Assembly (NCBI RefSeq): GCF_005239225.2
Contig: NC_133298.1
Span: 4,402,001 to 4,466,000 of the forward strand
Direction of reading: 5' to 3'
DNA length: 64,000 bases
DNA from: Populus alba
Taxonomy: Eukaryota > Streptophyta > Magnoliopsida > Malpighiales > Salicaceae
In this document: in pieces, positions 1 through 11,252 of the stretch
Position numbering within the stretch: position 1 is the stretch's first letter
Layout: every line of letters starts with the position of its first letter
Notes under the pieces: model-generated
Seen by the model: only the letters and a program-made list of their open reading frames with translations
Database searches by the model: none
What the model was told of the DNA's origin: nothing
Made by a program: the position numbers and the translations under genes

Positions 1-226
1 GAACAAATAAATAATTTTTAAGAGCAATGTATTCACCTCCATTGTCAGAATATAGACTTTTAATTTTAGTGTTGAACCTGTTTTCCACAAGATTTCAAAA
101 TTAAGGAAAGATAGTGTGAACACATGATTTATGGGACATAGGATAAAGCCATATATATTTAGTATAGTGGTCAACAAAAATAATGTAATATTTTGAACCA
201 TCAATACCAGTGTCATGAGCCGGACC

Positions 227-1829
227 TCAAACATCAGTATAATTGTATTCGAGGGGTGCTGTACTAACAAAACCATGAGATTGAAATGTTTGTCGGTGGG
301 CTTTATTGTGAGAACATGAGATACAAAGAGATGAATTTTCTTTTGTTTTTCTGACAAGTAAGGAAAAAGTGCGGATAAGATGTTGAGCAATTTTAGAAGA
401 TGGATGGCCAAGTTGTTTGTGCCATTCATCTGTTGTTGTGCATTCATGAACATAAGCAATAACAGGTTTGGAAGCCATAGTCATTGTTTCTGGCAAAGGG
501 TACACACCATCCTCACATGCACCTTTTAGTAGTGTCGCCCCCGTGATCCGATCTTTCATAAGAAAATAAGAGGGATGAAACTCAAGATAGACATTATTTT
601 GTTTGGTAAAGTGATGAACATAAATTAATTTTTTTTTTAATTTCAGGAACACAGAGTGTCTTTCAAATGAAAAATACGGGTGGGAGAGATGAACGATAAT
701 GACCCAGTATGAGATACTTGCAAACCTGATCCATCACCAAGCAATACTTCATCTGTACCATCATATTTAGAATAAATAGATAGATTTGAAAGATTAGGCG
801 TCATATTGTGAGAGGCTGCCAAATCCACTAGCCATTTCGAATCCTTGCTTTTAGAGGATGCAGCATAATTTGCAGAAAAATTAGATGAATTGCGTTTGGA
901 ACAGGTTTTAGCCGTGTGACCCAACTGATCACATAGTTGACACTTAGGTTTATATTTGCGAAAACTTGAATTGTATGTGTTTTGTTTGGTGCTATCACGG
1001 ATTTTGGAGTAAAAACGTTGTCCATTCTTTCCAACATGGAAGTGCCTGTGTTGAGTAAAATTTTCTATTGAAACTAGCGGCTGCATGGTTTGTTGTTCCA
1101 ACCGATGAAGATAACTTTCATGGCCAATTAACAAATCATGTAGCTCCTCAAACCGAATGGGATGTTCTCTGGCTCGTATTGGTGCAGCAATTTCCTTAAA
1201 GTCTGGACCTAATCCATTTAAAACATAAAGAGTCAGATCATCATTAGTAACAAGATGATCAATCCTGGAAAGTTCATCAGTTGTGAGTTTAATCGCCTTG
1301 AGAAATTCAGTGACAGTCCTACTGCCACTATGATTAAGGGTGAGATCTTCCTTCAACTCTATTGCACAGGTGAGTGATTTTCCTGCATACAAACATGTTA
1401 GTTTGTTCCAAGCTTCATAGGAGGTTTTGCATAAGGCAAGCAGAGGTGTGATGGTGGTGGATGTTGAGGCTAGCAGTGCATGAAGAATCAATTTATCTTG
1501 TCGAATCCAGTGAGAGTTTGCAGCTTTGGAGACAACAGAGTTTTCAGTATCAATTGCAGGACACTGAAGATCACCAGTAACAAAATTCATGAGATCATAA
1601 CCAATAAGTAAGGCTTCAAACTGTGCTCTTCATTGTGGAAAGGTGGAAGCTGTAAGTTTTTCATTGATGGCAGTAGCAGAATTGATAGTGATGATTTAGT
1701 CAGGGGTTGAATTGATGGATGCGGAAGAAGACATGGTGAAGGTTTAGGAACGATACTCGTTAGAGATTGAAATGCTCTGATATCATAAAGGAGAAGACAA
1801 TAGTTTTGAATTTTGGTTAATTCATTCAA
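227..1829 (-). pseudogene. copia gag-protease-preintegrase remnant
   Basis: Three open stretches follow each other: 1587-1829 (gag start), 643-1590 (315 codons: gag UBN2-like region, zinc knuckle, protease) and 227-652 (GAG-pre-integrase, with HKQLGHPSSKIA and the following CxxC..H pattern). The knuckle CQLCDQLGHTAKTC matches CX2CX4HX4C. At the protease active site the family motif D-S-G-A has become D-L-A-A (WLVDLAASHNMT), so the catalytic triplet is lost. Frames change between the pieces. It is a non-functional relic; the family assignment is firm. Confidence 0.8.
1774..1785 (-). other. copia primer-binding site (initiator tRNA-Met type)
   Basis: The minus strand reads TGATATCAGAGC, one base from the usual TGGTATCAGAGC that pairs with the 3' end of initiator tRNA-Met in copia elements. 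It lies directly between the LTR-like sequence and gag, as expected. Confidence 0.7.
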
Positions 1830-2339
1830 ACTGCAGAATGTAATATATATACAAAATACAAAGTGCTAAGTATATAAGGCTTATAAAGGAAAGAATTCAA
1901 ACCGAATCCCTGATTCTAGTTGATCTCTGATTCTAGCTATAGTAATAGGAAAAAAAACAAGAAACCGATCCTAGCTTTACAGTGACTAATCCTTAATTGT
2001 AGCTTGCAGTGATTATTGATTTATACTGTTATAAATCCTGCCGTTGCATGAGTTGATCATGTAATAATAATTCATGTGAGTTGACAGTGTGATCTTCCTT
2101 GATATTGTCATGAATCCTGCAATAATAGCTTACATGAGGTGGCAGTGTGGTTTTACTTGATATATATAGCTCACCTGGAAATAGGCAACTGATAAGAAAT
2201 CAATTAGAAAAAGATGATACTTTTTTTGTTGAATTCTATTACTTGTATTTTTTAAACTACATGTAAATGTATAATCAGTCCGCATGGAACCTCGAGTTTA
2301 CAAACTTTTTCCCATAGTTTAGTTATTGAAAGCAATCAC

Positions 2340-2552
2340 TCATCCATGAATTACATCCAAGAATGTATATGATCCACGATATATATATATATATATATAA
2401 AAAAAAAATCGCCAGCATTGATCATGGTACTGCTGCCTCCAAGAACTACTCTTCCTCTGTAGTGTGGTACGGTGTGCAAACGCAGGAGAGAGAAAGTGAA
2501 ACAGCTCATGAACATAATACGACTGAGGGTCAAACCCCAGTTGGCTCCTCAA
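2340..2552 (-). pseudogene. GMC oxidoreductase (HOTHEAD / mandelonitrile lyase-like) exon fragment, copy A
   Basis: The minus strand contains HTVPHYRGRVVLGGSSTMIN followed by AG. This resembles the FAD-contacting segment of plant GMC oxidoreductases of the HOTHEAD / mandelonitrile lyase group (R-x-LGG-S-S-x-INAG). Only this short piece is present; flanking frames are closed and a (TA)n run abuts it. A very similar fragment lies at 10809-11003. The family call rests on one motif, so it is moderate; that it is a non-functional fragment is clear. Confidence 0.4.
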
Positions 2553-2874
2553 AATCGACAGATCATGAGCATTAGATTGTCAGTATTATTATTATTATTT
2601 CTTTTCTTTTCTCTCTTTCTTTTTATCTTCCAGGTATTTAATTAAATAATTGAGTATGATACATTTAAAAGAGTCAAGCCTTAAAGTAAATAATACATCC
2701 TGAATTTTATGTTTTATTGTCGATCTTTTTTATTATATATTCTATTGAGATATATTCACTAACAACGCATCATGAAGACATTATTCTCCAATGATATACT
2801 CCACTCAATGCTGCTCAAGGAGAGCGAATCATCCTCAACATCTAGCAATGCAAAGCAATGCAAGGTTAAGTGTA

Positions 2875-3126
2875 CCATACAGCGCCAAGAAAGCCAACGA
2901 TAAGCATGAATTCTCATGAAAGGATCGATGTTGTGGCTGAAACAATTGAAATTAACATTAAAGCATCTTATTTTAAACAGTTGATTTTGTAATGTACAAA
3001 GCCAAACAAGCATACTTCAAATTTTGTAACAAATCTTACCAAAGTGAGAAAACAGATACTGCTGTGGTTGCATTCTTCATGTATCCAGCTGCTAGTATTA
3101 TAGTTGAATTGTACCTTATTTCTAAG
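2875..3126 (-). pseudogene. MATE transporter exon 3-4 fragment, copy A
   Basis: Two pieces match exons 3 (3040-3126) and 4 (2875-2936) of the intact MATE gene at 4457-9677, with the intron between them still recognisable and splice-site dinucleotides kept. Exon 4 carries a 4-base insertion (GATC) relative to the intact gene, which shifts the frame. Exon 3 has a Trp-to-Arg change in the LEIWYNS segment. No other exons are present. It preserves the empty target site into which the Tat element inserted in copy B (20414-38376). Confidence 0.8.
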
Positions 3127-4456
3127 CTGTGAAGGATTGAATACAAATATAATTACAGCCATCAAGCTTTAGCTACCAATTAATTATTAATTATTAATCA
3201 ACAAAAACTAAGACTTGTGGCCAAAACATGGTAGCTAAAATCATTGTTCATCCTCTCATAAATCACTGTAGATTTTTTTAAAAAAAATAATTTAATACTC
3301 GAATTTTTTCTTTGTATAATTGATATCTTTTGATCCCATATTAGTATCCAATTGTATTTTTTTAAAGAAAGATTGGATAGAGAATCAAAGTGAAAAGGAT
3401 ATGTAAAATTGGTGGTGGCTTCAAATTTCATACAAAAAAATTATTTTGGTCCCTATATTTTTCAGCTTACAAGTGATCAATTTTGATATTAAAGTTTATT
3501 TTCCCTCTTTTTTCAGTTTTTTTTTTTTTTTTTTTTTTATAAAAGAAGAGATAATTGTTGGATTCTGATGAAAAGAGAAAAAAATGGTCATTGACAACAA
3601 TTTCAGCTACCAAAAAAGTTGAAATTGGTTTAAATAAGTTTCATTTCATAAGAGGAGCTTCACTTGGATATTTTTTTTCTTCTTGTCTAAGAAGGTAGAT
3701 TTCACCGTATGAATGCTTTGAATTCAGGTTGATTCTGGTTTTTTGAGCTATTTTTTAGGGTTTTTAAGGTTATAGATATGTTTATTAAAGTATTCAAGGT
3801 GTTTTTTAAGTATTTTTAGGTTAAAAAATAGATTGAAAATAGATTTTGAACAAAAAAAAAAAAAACCTACACCATTTTCCAGAGATCTCTGGTTATTGGA
3901 TGATACACAAAAAAGATGACGTGCGCTTCGTTGATGTTTTATTTCAAAAAAAATATAAGAAATTTAGTGATTTGTTAGCTACTCTTAAAAATTTCAGTCT
4001 CTTTTGTAGACAAGAAAGGGGAAATGTTTGTGTTAATTATATAATAGTAGCAAGTAGAGTTTTCTGTTCTTATTTATAATTGCAAGACTTGGCAGAATGA
4101 TTTTCATTTGCCTTTGAAACGATAGGTCGAAGAATTGAATGCAGGATTATTGTATTTTAAGGGTTTTGAAGGAGGCTCGAGACTGTGTTGTGAATGGCCA
4201 TTTTTCTGCATCATGACTTGGTAACAACATAAATACATCAAGATCAGCATAGTGATTAGAAAGAGGAAACTACCCATAACTTCTTAGGTGAAGTAGATTC
4301 AGATCTTGAGAACATCAAAATAGATCCACACTAAAAAAACTAAATGCACTGTATCTTTGATTTATTGAACTCAATAATCTTCGAATTAATATAGTAATAA
4401 GGTTAAATTATTCTTACGTTGTCCCAACGTTTAAAATAGATCTGCACAAAAGCGTC
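3127..4456. other. gene-free stretch, A/T-rich, partly duplicated at 38377-38950
   Basis: No coding sequence is supported. The part up to about 3715 matches 38377-38950 with small gaps (shared phrases around 3230-3260 and 3650-3700), so it belongs to the duplicated MATE-fragment block. There are poly-T runs near 3512-3538 and a poly-A run near 3850. The 77-codon open frame at 3846-4079 has no recognisable motif. Confidence 0.5.
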
Positions 4457-4550
4457 TCAAGCAGGAGTGGAGCTCTCAATCGCATCTTTCTCCGATTTTA
4501 AAAACCAGCGTCTAAGACGTTCAGATGCCTTGTTCACCTACAAGAAAGGG

Positions 4551-4591
<41 letters not shown>

Positions 4592-7500
4592 GTTTAAATT
4601 CTATAAATATTGCAGAGAAGGTTCACTTTTTATTAACAAACCTGCTCATCCCAATCAGTCCTCCAGATGATGTAGGAGAGTATAAGCGTTTGCACTACAA
4701 CTCCACTCAATAATCCCATCCATAAACCCTGTACGTAGCAGCCTTATTCAGTAACTTCGAATCAAACTTTGTATAGAATGAGGCAGCAAACTTTATGAAT
4801 CTGTGTTAATAAAACAGGGGTTTCCAGTCGAAGGCAGGGCCTAGAGGGTATGAAAAACTAAACAGAGACGTCTAATGCGCATGATATTGGGAATAAGTCA
4901 TACTTACTTGAACTTCAAGATGAACCACATATCCGAGTAGAATCCCGGCAGGGAGCCCAATTATATAATAGCTACCCAAGTTCACAAATGCAACCATACT
5001 TTGAACACCAGCTCCAACAGCCACACCTAGACCGGTGGGGGGAAAACAAAACAATAAGATGAAGAAATCGCTATTGTTAGAGCCTGTAAAATCGTTTTCG
5101 AAGTCCCATTTCACCGATTTACTAACTTGCCTGGTCAGAATAATTCCTTGATAAGGTTCAGAGTCTTAATGGAGTTTTCTCATGATTTACTTTTCATGGA
5201 ATCACAATTTTATCATGAATCTCATGAGAATTGTTTCACAACCTTATATGCTAAGTGCCACCACGACCACTTAAGTGCCTACACTCGTCTGGGCCATATG
5301 TGGTTCACATCCATGAAAGGACGTCCCAAAGATGTATTGGCCCTCTGGATGACTGCACTTAGCATCAATGAAACTTCATATGTTGATCCCCTCTCATGCT
5401 CCCTTTCTTTTTCTAATTCAGCTTTGATTTGACACACCTTTTTAGTTTATCATAGAATAAAATAAGAAAGAAAAACTTGCCTGTGAGTACAGGTTGAACA
5501 CTATTAAGTAAGATGGAGAAAGCAAGCAACACAGCAAGGCTTGACACAGTTTCTGCAACTTCTTCATCACTTGTAAGAAAGCGCGAAATTTCCTTACCAA
5601 AGATTAAACACAGAACCCAAATCAGAACTCCAATAATTATGGATGTACTGAGGATAATCTCGACAGAAAATTTTGCAGCTTTAGGGTTTCCCCTCCCCAA
5701 CTCATTTGCTACCCTCACGCTGTACAAAATTATTACACAAATTTGGTCAAGTGATGGATTTATATGTGGCTCCATAAATTCAGACATAGAGAGAGAGAAA
5801 AAAAAAGGAGTGGAAATCGTATGTTAGCTTAGGAGTACCATGCAGCGCCAAGAAAGCCAAAGCTAAGCATGAATTCCCATGTAAGGATGTTGTGGCTGAA
5901 ACAATTGAAATTAACATCAAAGCATCTTCTTTTGAATATTTCAGAGTACAATGCAAAACCAGCATGCTCCAATTTTCATAACAAATCTTACCAAAGTGAG
6001 AAAGCAGATATGGCTGTGGTTGCATTCTTCACGTATCCAGCTGCTAAGATTATAATTGAATTGTACCATATTTCTAAGCTGTCAAGGATTGAATGTAAAC
6101 ATTATTAGAGCAAATCAAGCTTTAGCTGCCAATTATGAATGCAAAGATAAATTACAATAACCTCACAAATTCCCTAGTATAAACTTAAGATTTTTAATAA
6201 CAACATTGTAAAGAGAATTCTTATGATATTTAAAAAAAAATGAGAAGGGAGTTTGTGTGAAATTAAAAAAATAAATTAGATGATCTAATAATTTCACAAT
6301 ACCTTAAGAGGTTATAGTAATTTATCATAAACATAAATGAAATTGAGATATGTTAGTGAAATTTAGAAATCACCAAATCATGAAACCGGATGATATGGAG
6401 AGCTTTACTACTGGCAGGATATCAGCAAAGGCAGCTTTTGTAAATCCCTTCCATGTATTCGGACACCAACCTCCAAAGATGTACACTAACAATCCAATAA
6501 CCAAAGACCAGGTAGATATGGTCAATGCACCCATGGCCCCAGCAGTTCCTAACTCAAGTTTATTCACAAATATCCAGGACAGAAGGATATGAAGAACAAA
6601 GGAAATAGCAGAAAACCATCCAACAACTTTGTTTTTTAGTTGAGCTTGTAAGTACATTTGAATGGTCAAGCTAAACACAAGATAGTAGACGTAGGGAATG
6701 AACCATGGAGACATGTTTCCAGCTGCTATTGCTACATCCTCCTCTTGGCCTAGTAGTCTGAAAATAGGAGCTGCGAAAATGACGAGAGGGAGCAAGATTG
6801 TTGCAGCTGCACCATCAACAATCCATGATCGTTGCAAGTAAATTCCCATCATGTGGTCGTGTCTTGCTCCAAATGCTTGTCCACACAAAGTTTCGGTTGC
6901 ACTAGACATGCCAATCTTTGAAAAGAAAAAATGAAGTTATCAGGAAAAAAAAGCTCTCATACATTCATGATTTTATAACACACATATAGATAAATTATCA
7001 TATTGTACTAAAATGTTGGTGGGATCAGAATTATTAGGCTTGACGATTTTTTGGGGAGTTAGAATTATCAATTAGGCTTCAAGAATATTATTAAAAAATT
7101 ACGAATTTTGGAGGGCCTAGTAATAAATTTTAAGGAACACATGAAAACGAGCCTAGAATTTAGAGACTATAGTAAATGTTTTTAAAAAAATTGTGGCCAC
7201 GGCTTCCTCGTATGTAGCCTACACGCCACCTTGTTGACCTAGTGGTATAAGCTTTGAGTTTGAATGATTTTGACATAGTTTTACAGCCTAAGCGTATTGA
7301 ATATTAAATTTGAATTGAATAGTTCACTGTTTTAAATGGATTTAGTTAAAAAGAAATATAAGACTGATAATTTTGAAAAAACCTATTTAATAAAAGGTTA
7401 CATTATAAGAATTGTTAGAGGATAATATAAATCATATTATGGGACTTTATCTAACAACTTAAGCTATTATGTTGAGAAAGTTCTTTGACATAGTATCAGA

Positions 7501-9677
7501 GCCTTGATTACCAAGCGGTTACGAGTTCAAATCTCACAATCCTCATTTATTTGATAAAAAATAAGCACAAGGTAGTTTAAACATGTTTAAGTTTCACTTG
7601 AGGAAGGTGTGTTAGAGAATAATATAAGTCATATTCTAATTAGATCTTAACTAACAGTTTAAACTATTGATTCTTTTCTATAAAATACAATTCAACATAT
7701 TTGAAAGGAAAAAAACTATAAGATATATTTAAAATGGATGAAAATATATAATAAAGAAAGAAAAAATAAAAAATAAAAAATCAAATGAGAGAGAGAGAGA
7801 GAGAGAGATGTATGTATTCCTTATTCTTTTAAAGGATGAAGAATAGTGGCGTCAAATGATTTTAGGAGGCATTTACAGATCTCAAACATAAACGAAGAAA
7901 CTCATGATTCTATGACACTTTCTTTTATGGCACCTGGATGATTTCAAGAGGCACTCACAGTTCGAGTCTCTACATAAACAAAGAAACTCATGGTTCTATA
8001 CCCTCACATTCTTTTGTGAACCATGGAAAACGCCTGGTAATACTTTGTTATGTCTTTTAATTATTTTTATTTAAATATTAATTTAATTTTTATTTGTGAG
8101 AATTTTTAACAAATGATTCATTTTGCATGTTACTTGCGAACCAACTTTGATACAACTATATGTGCAAACACATATAAGAAAGGAGTATAGAGTGAAAGAG
8201 ACACAAGTAATTTTTTTAAACATATAATAGGCTAGACTTTTTTCTTCTTTTTTTTTACTTTAATTTTAGAATTTGAATTTTTTATTTTATTTTTATAGGA
8301 AGCATATAACACCGAAATGCATGTGAAACACAAAGATAATTCTTCAACCCATTCAAAATACAATCTTCAGTTGTGGCTGAAGATTGAAACTATTTGTAAA
8401 CTTGATAAAAATCATATTTATAGTATTTTTGTGATTATAGCAAGAGATATAAAGGCGGGTATAGTTTTTTTTACCATAGCCACCCCCATAATTCAGCCTC
8501 AGCCAATCATCACCAATTATTCAAGAGATGGTCCAAGAACATGATGTTGATGAATGACTTTATATTCTAAAAGTCTACCGGAAAGACAAATATGAAGAAT
8601 AAAATAGGATGCAATGGAAGCAAATACAAACATACCTGTCAATATATTATCGTCCTTTTTTTGGACATCTTGGACCTCCCGATTCAGGATTTTTTTCCTC
8701 CCCATTCACCTTAAGCTCCATATTGTTAGGAATTGTTTTTATTAATTAAGATATTTGTATTAACTATTAAATTAATGTTATGATTTTTTTTTTTCAAATT
8801 TGTTGTTTGTTGTTGTGATTTAAATTAAAAAATGCAATTAAGATTATAATAAATAAACATGAAAAAAAAAAATTATTAAAATGATAATAAAATCACCGAC
8901 AAATATAAAATGTTTCATTAGTGAGTCCGAAAATATCCTAACTAATTTTTAAGAATTACATAATATTTTCGAGTTTATGGACTCTCCGAACAGAATTCCC
9001 TGGCAGAACACTATATCAGCAACTCAATCAGTACTGAAGATGTTGGCAATATTCATGTCATGGCTGATGGTATCATCGATGACATATTTCTTCTATATTA
9101 ATTATTATACCGTTGGATTTTTTATAGATGTAAAGACACGTCACCATTTTTTGTGTGAAAAGTTGGTCGACAATTTCATTGGTATAATAACTTTGTGATG
9201 GAATTGCCAACAGAAATAAAATCCCTGACGAGGAATTAACTGATGATTATATTCCATCGAGAAAACAATCGAGAATTAAAATGCCTATGGATATCAAGCA
9301 CAAACGCGACATAGTACTTCTTGAGTGTCTAGCAATTTTCTAGTGGTGATATATTATTTTTAATTGTTTTCAATTATTCCGTATAGCTCAAAACAGTAAA
9401 AGAGGTATGCATGCAGAAATAAAGAACCTACCAAAATGCCATTTATAAATCGCACTATGAAACTTTGTAGGAGAGCGAATGCAGCAAGCTCTAACTTGCC
9501 AATGTGACCTAGAAATGCTTGGGTCACCACAATCATTCCAAATGAAGTTACTCTAGCCACCATGGCAGGAAATGCAATCTTCCATATCATCTTAGATTCC
9601 GTCCAAATTCTTGTCTTCAGATCAACATTGCTCAGTTCTTCCGGCACAAGAAGACTCTCTTGTATTGAGTTGTCCAT
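4457..9677 (-). CDS. MATE efflux transporter (DETOXIFICATION family), 8 coding exons
   Basis: This is a multidrug and toxic compound extrusion carrier, an H+-coupled antiporter of plasma membrane or tonoplast that exports flavonoids, alkaloids or other organic compounds; the substrate cannot be told from sequence. Coding exons on the minus strand: 9432-9677, 6374-6915, 5992-6078, 5839-5895, 5481-5719, 4908-5026, 4642-4728, 4457-4537. They sum to 1458 nt, 485 residues, the usual length, and all junction phases agree. Hallmarks in order: ESKMIWKIAFPAM, GMSSATETLCGQAFGA, YLQRSWIVD, LLGQEEDVA, LEIWYNS, the segment VRVANELGRGNPKAAKFS, SVQPVLTG, and a hydrophilic tail after GLWMGLLSGVVVQTL. It resembles the DTX21-29 branch of Arabidopsis. 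The intron after exon 5 uses a GC donor (5479-5480); intron 1 is 2.5 kb and holds a TRIM-like element. ATG 9675-9677 opens the conserved acidic N terminus. Confidence 0.9.
4554..4588. repeat. (TA)n microsatellite in last MATE intron
   Basis: An uninterrupted run of TA dinucleotides lies between the last two coding exons of the MATE gene. It is likely length-variable among individuals. Confidence 0.9.
5027..5480 (-). other. GC-AG intron of the MATE gene
   Basis: The exon before it ends CTCACAG and the intron begins GCAAGT on the minus strand. The acceptor ends CTAG before GTGTGG. Joining at these points keeps the conserved T-G-V-A-V-G-A frame. A GT at this position is absent, so this is a GC-AG intron, a minor class that usually has an otherwise strong donor consensus, as here. 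Confidence 0.75.
6916..9431 (-). other. MATE intron 1 (2.5 kb), with repeats
   Basis: The donor at 9431 (GTAGGTTC) and the acceptor at 6916 (TTTCAAAG) bound an intron that joins NGIL to IGMSSAT. Inside it are a TRIM-like element (7413-7680), a (GA)n run at 7787-7808, an imperfect direct repeat around 7850-8020 and A/T-rich DNA. No further coding sequence is supported; short open frames at 8317-8544 and 8517-8705 show no motif. Confidence 0.7.
7413..7680 (+). mobile_element. TRIM-like miniature LTR element
   Basis: Two terminal repeats beginning TGTTAGAG.ATAATATAA (7413-7490 and 7610 to about 7680) flank about 120 bases. A tRNA-Met-type primer site TAGTATCAGAGCC (7491-7503) follows the first repeat directly, and a purine-rich stretch (GAGGAAGGTG) precedes the second. 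There is no coding capacity. This is the architecture of terminal-repeat retrotransposons in miniature. The second repeat is decayed at its 3' end, and no clear target duplication was found. Confidence 0.6.
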
Positions 9678-10640
9678 GATAATACTATAGAAAGAGAGAG
9701 ATAATTGACATGAAATGATTATTGTTAATTGATTAACAAGGGAGGGAACATGAACTGGTAATTGATCTGCAATTTATCAGTCTTTCTTTCTGTGTGTGTA
9801 TTTGTTTCCAGCTTCAATTCAAGATTTTCACAAGATATGGAAGAAGTTTCCGTAAAAGTATATTATTAAATTAATAATACCATATGTGTTTAATAATTAA
9901 AGCGGAACAAGTTTATATATGGTTCTGAAAATTGAAAGATATTACTATGTATTAAACCTTAGGTGATGCAATGTTTTATACCATTTCTCCTTCTTGTTCA
10001 TTCCTGAGCAAAGCTTTTCTTTGTATAATATCGACATAAAATCTTGGACTGCCACCAGATCAAAAGAGTAAGGAAGTGATTAAGAACAAAAAGAAAAGGA
10101 AAAACAAATATAGGAGAAGAAAAGAAACTTTAGCGTACCTCTTTTTTTTCTGCCTTGAAATTAGACTGGCTGGTCTTCCGAGAGCGATAGAGAAAAGGAG
10201 AGAGGCTGGGAGAGAGAGAGAGAGAGAGAGATAGTTGATTTGAGCATGAAGGTCTTGTAAAGGACATTAATTACTAAATCGGCTGCCAATTCATTACATT
10301 ATTGTGAAAGTGGACCTAGTAAATCTTTCCACCGATTCCCTTTGTTTTACTGTTATTATTATGGACCCGTGTATGACCTTTATCCCTCGTGAAGCAGCAT
10401 GATGGTGTGCCCGAACGACCTTCGCGGTCTCCTCTAGCCAGCGCAGTTCCTCCATGGGACCCGAAATTCCTTAACTTTCATTCGGACTTTGAGATCAAAA
10501 ATATTCTTTTAAATGAAGGTATTTGTGCTTGGATGATAGTCAAAATCAGTCTCGTGGAAACGCTATGTAATGAAACTTTAACTTTCAGCTGTCGTGACCA
10601 AGAAAGCATAGGTTTCGTCAGCATTACAAGTGAGCTAATA
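9678..10640. promoter_or_regulatory. upstream region of the MATE gene, probable 5' leader intron
   Basis: The gene reads leftward, so this is its promoter and leader. A plausible leader donor (AGAG|GTACGC, near 10136-10146) and an acceptor (CTATAG, near 9682-9690) suggest a 5'-UTR intron. A (GA)n run lies at 10210-10230. No convincing TATA box was identified. The 91-codon frame at 10389-10664 (plus) has no recognised domain. Confidence 0.35.
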
Positions 10641-11252
10641 GCTCACCTGGAAATAGTCAACTGATAATAAATCAATTAGAAAAAGGTGATATTTTTTGTT
10701 TGAATTCTATCATTTGTATTTTTTAAACTACATGTAAATGTATAATCGGTCGGCATGGAACCTCGAGTTTACAATGTTTTTTTCCCGTAGTTTAGTTATT
10801 GGAAGTAATTATCCATGAATTACATCCAAGAATGTATCCATGATGTAAAAATAAAAAAATTCACCAGCATTGATGGTACTGCTGCCTCCAAGAACTACTC
10901 TTCCTCTGTAGTTTGGTACGGTGTGTAAACGCAGGAGAAAAGGAAAGTGAAACAGCTCATGAACATAACATGACTGAGGGTCAAACCCCAGTTGGCTCCT
11001 CAAAATCGACAGATCATGAGCATTAGATTGTCAGTATTATTATTATTATTTCTTCTTTTTTTCTCTCTTTCTTTTTATCTTCCAGGTATTTAATTAAATA
11101 ATTGAGTATGATACATTTAAAAGAGTCAAGCCTTAAAGTGAATAATACATCCTGAATTTTATGTTTTATTGTCGATCTTTTTTATTATATATTCTATTGA
11201 GATATATTCACTAACAACGCATCATGAAGAGTTGAAGACATTATTCTCTAGT
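10641..11252. repeat. direct duplication of 2167-2790
   Basis: The sequence from AGCTCACCTGGAAATAG onward parallels the segment starting at 2167 over about 600 bases, through the GMC fragment and the shared ATTATTATTATT tract, up to ACATTATTCTC at 11252. There the homology stops and resumes at 20335 with CAATGATATACTCC. In copy A these two points are adjacent. Confidence 0.8.
10809..11003 (-). pseudogene. GMC oxidoreductase fragment, copy B
   Basis: This is the second copy of the fragment at 2340-2552. It reads RGRVVLGGSSTINAG on the minus strand, lacking the Met seen in copy A, and carries a 2-base difference in the first half that shifts the frame. It contains no other recognisable part of the enzyme. 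Confidence 0.4.

Larger units (their letters stand above)
1..2160 (-). mobile_element. Ty1/copia retrotransposon, 5' part, decayed, cut by window edge
   Basis: Reading the minus strand from right to left one meets an LTR-like tail (about 1786-2160), a primer-binding site (1774-1785), gag with a CCHC knuckle, a protease remnant, the GAG-pre-integrase region and the beginning of the integrase core, which runs off position 1. The order gag-protease-integrase is that of Ty1/copia. The right end is approximate: at about 2165 the sequence becomes the block duplicated at 10641. RT and RNase H would lie outside the window. The frame is broken in several places, so it is not expected to be active. Confidence 0.8.
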
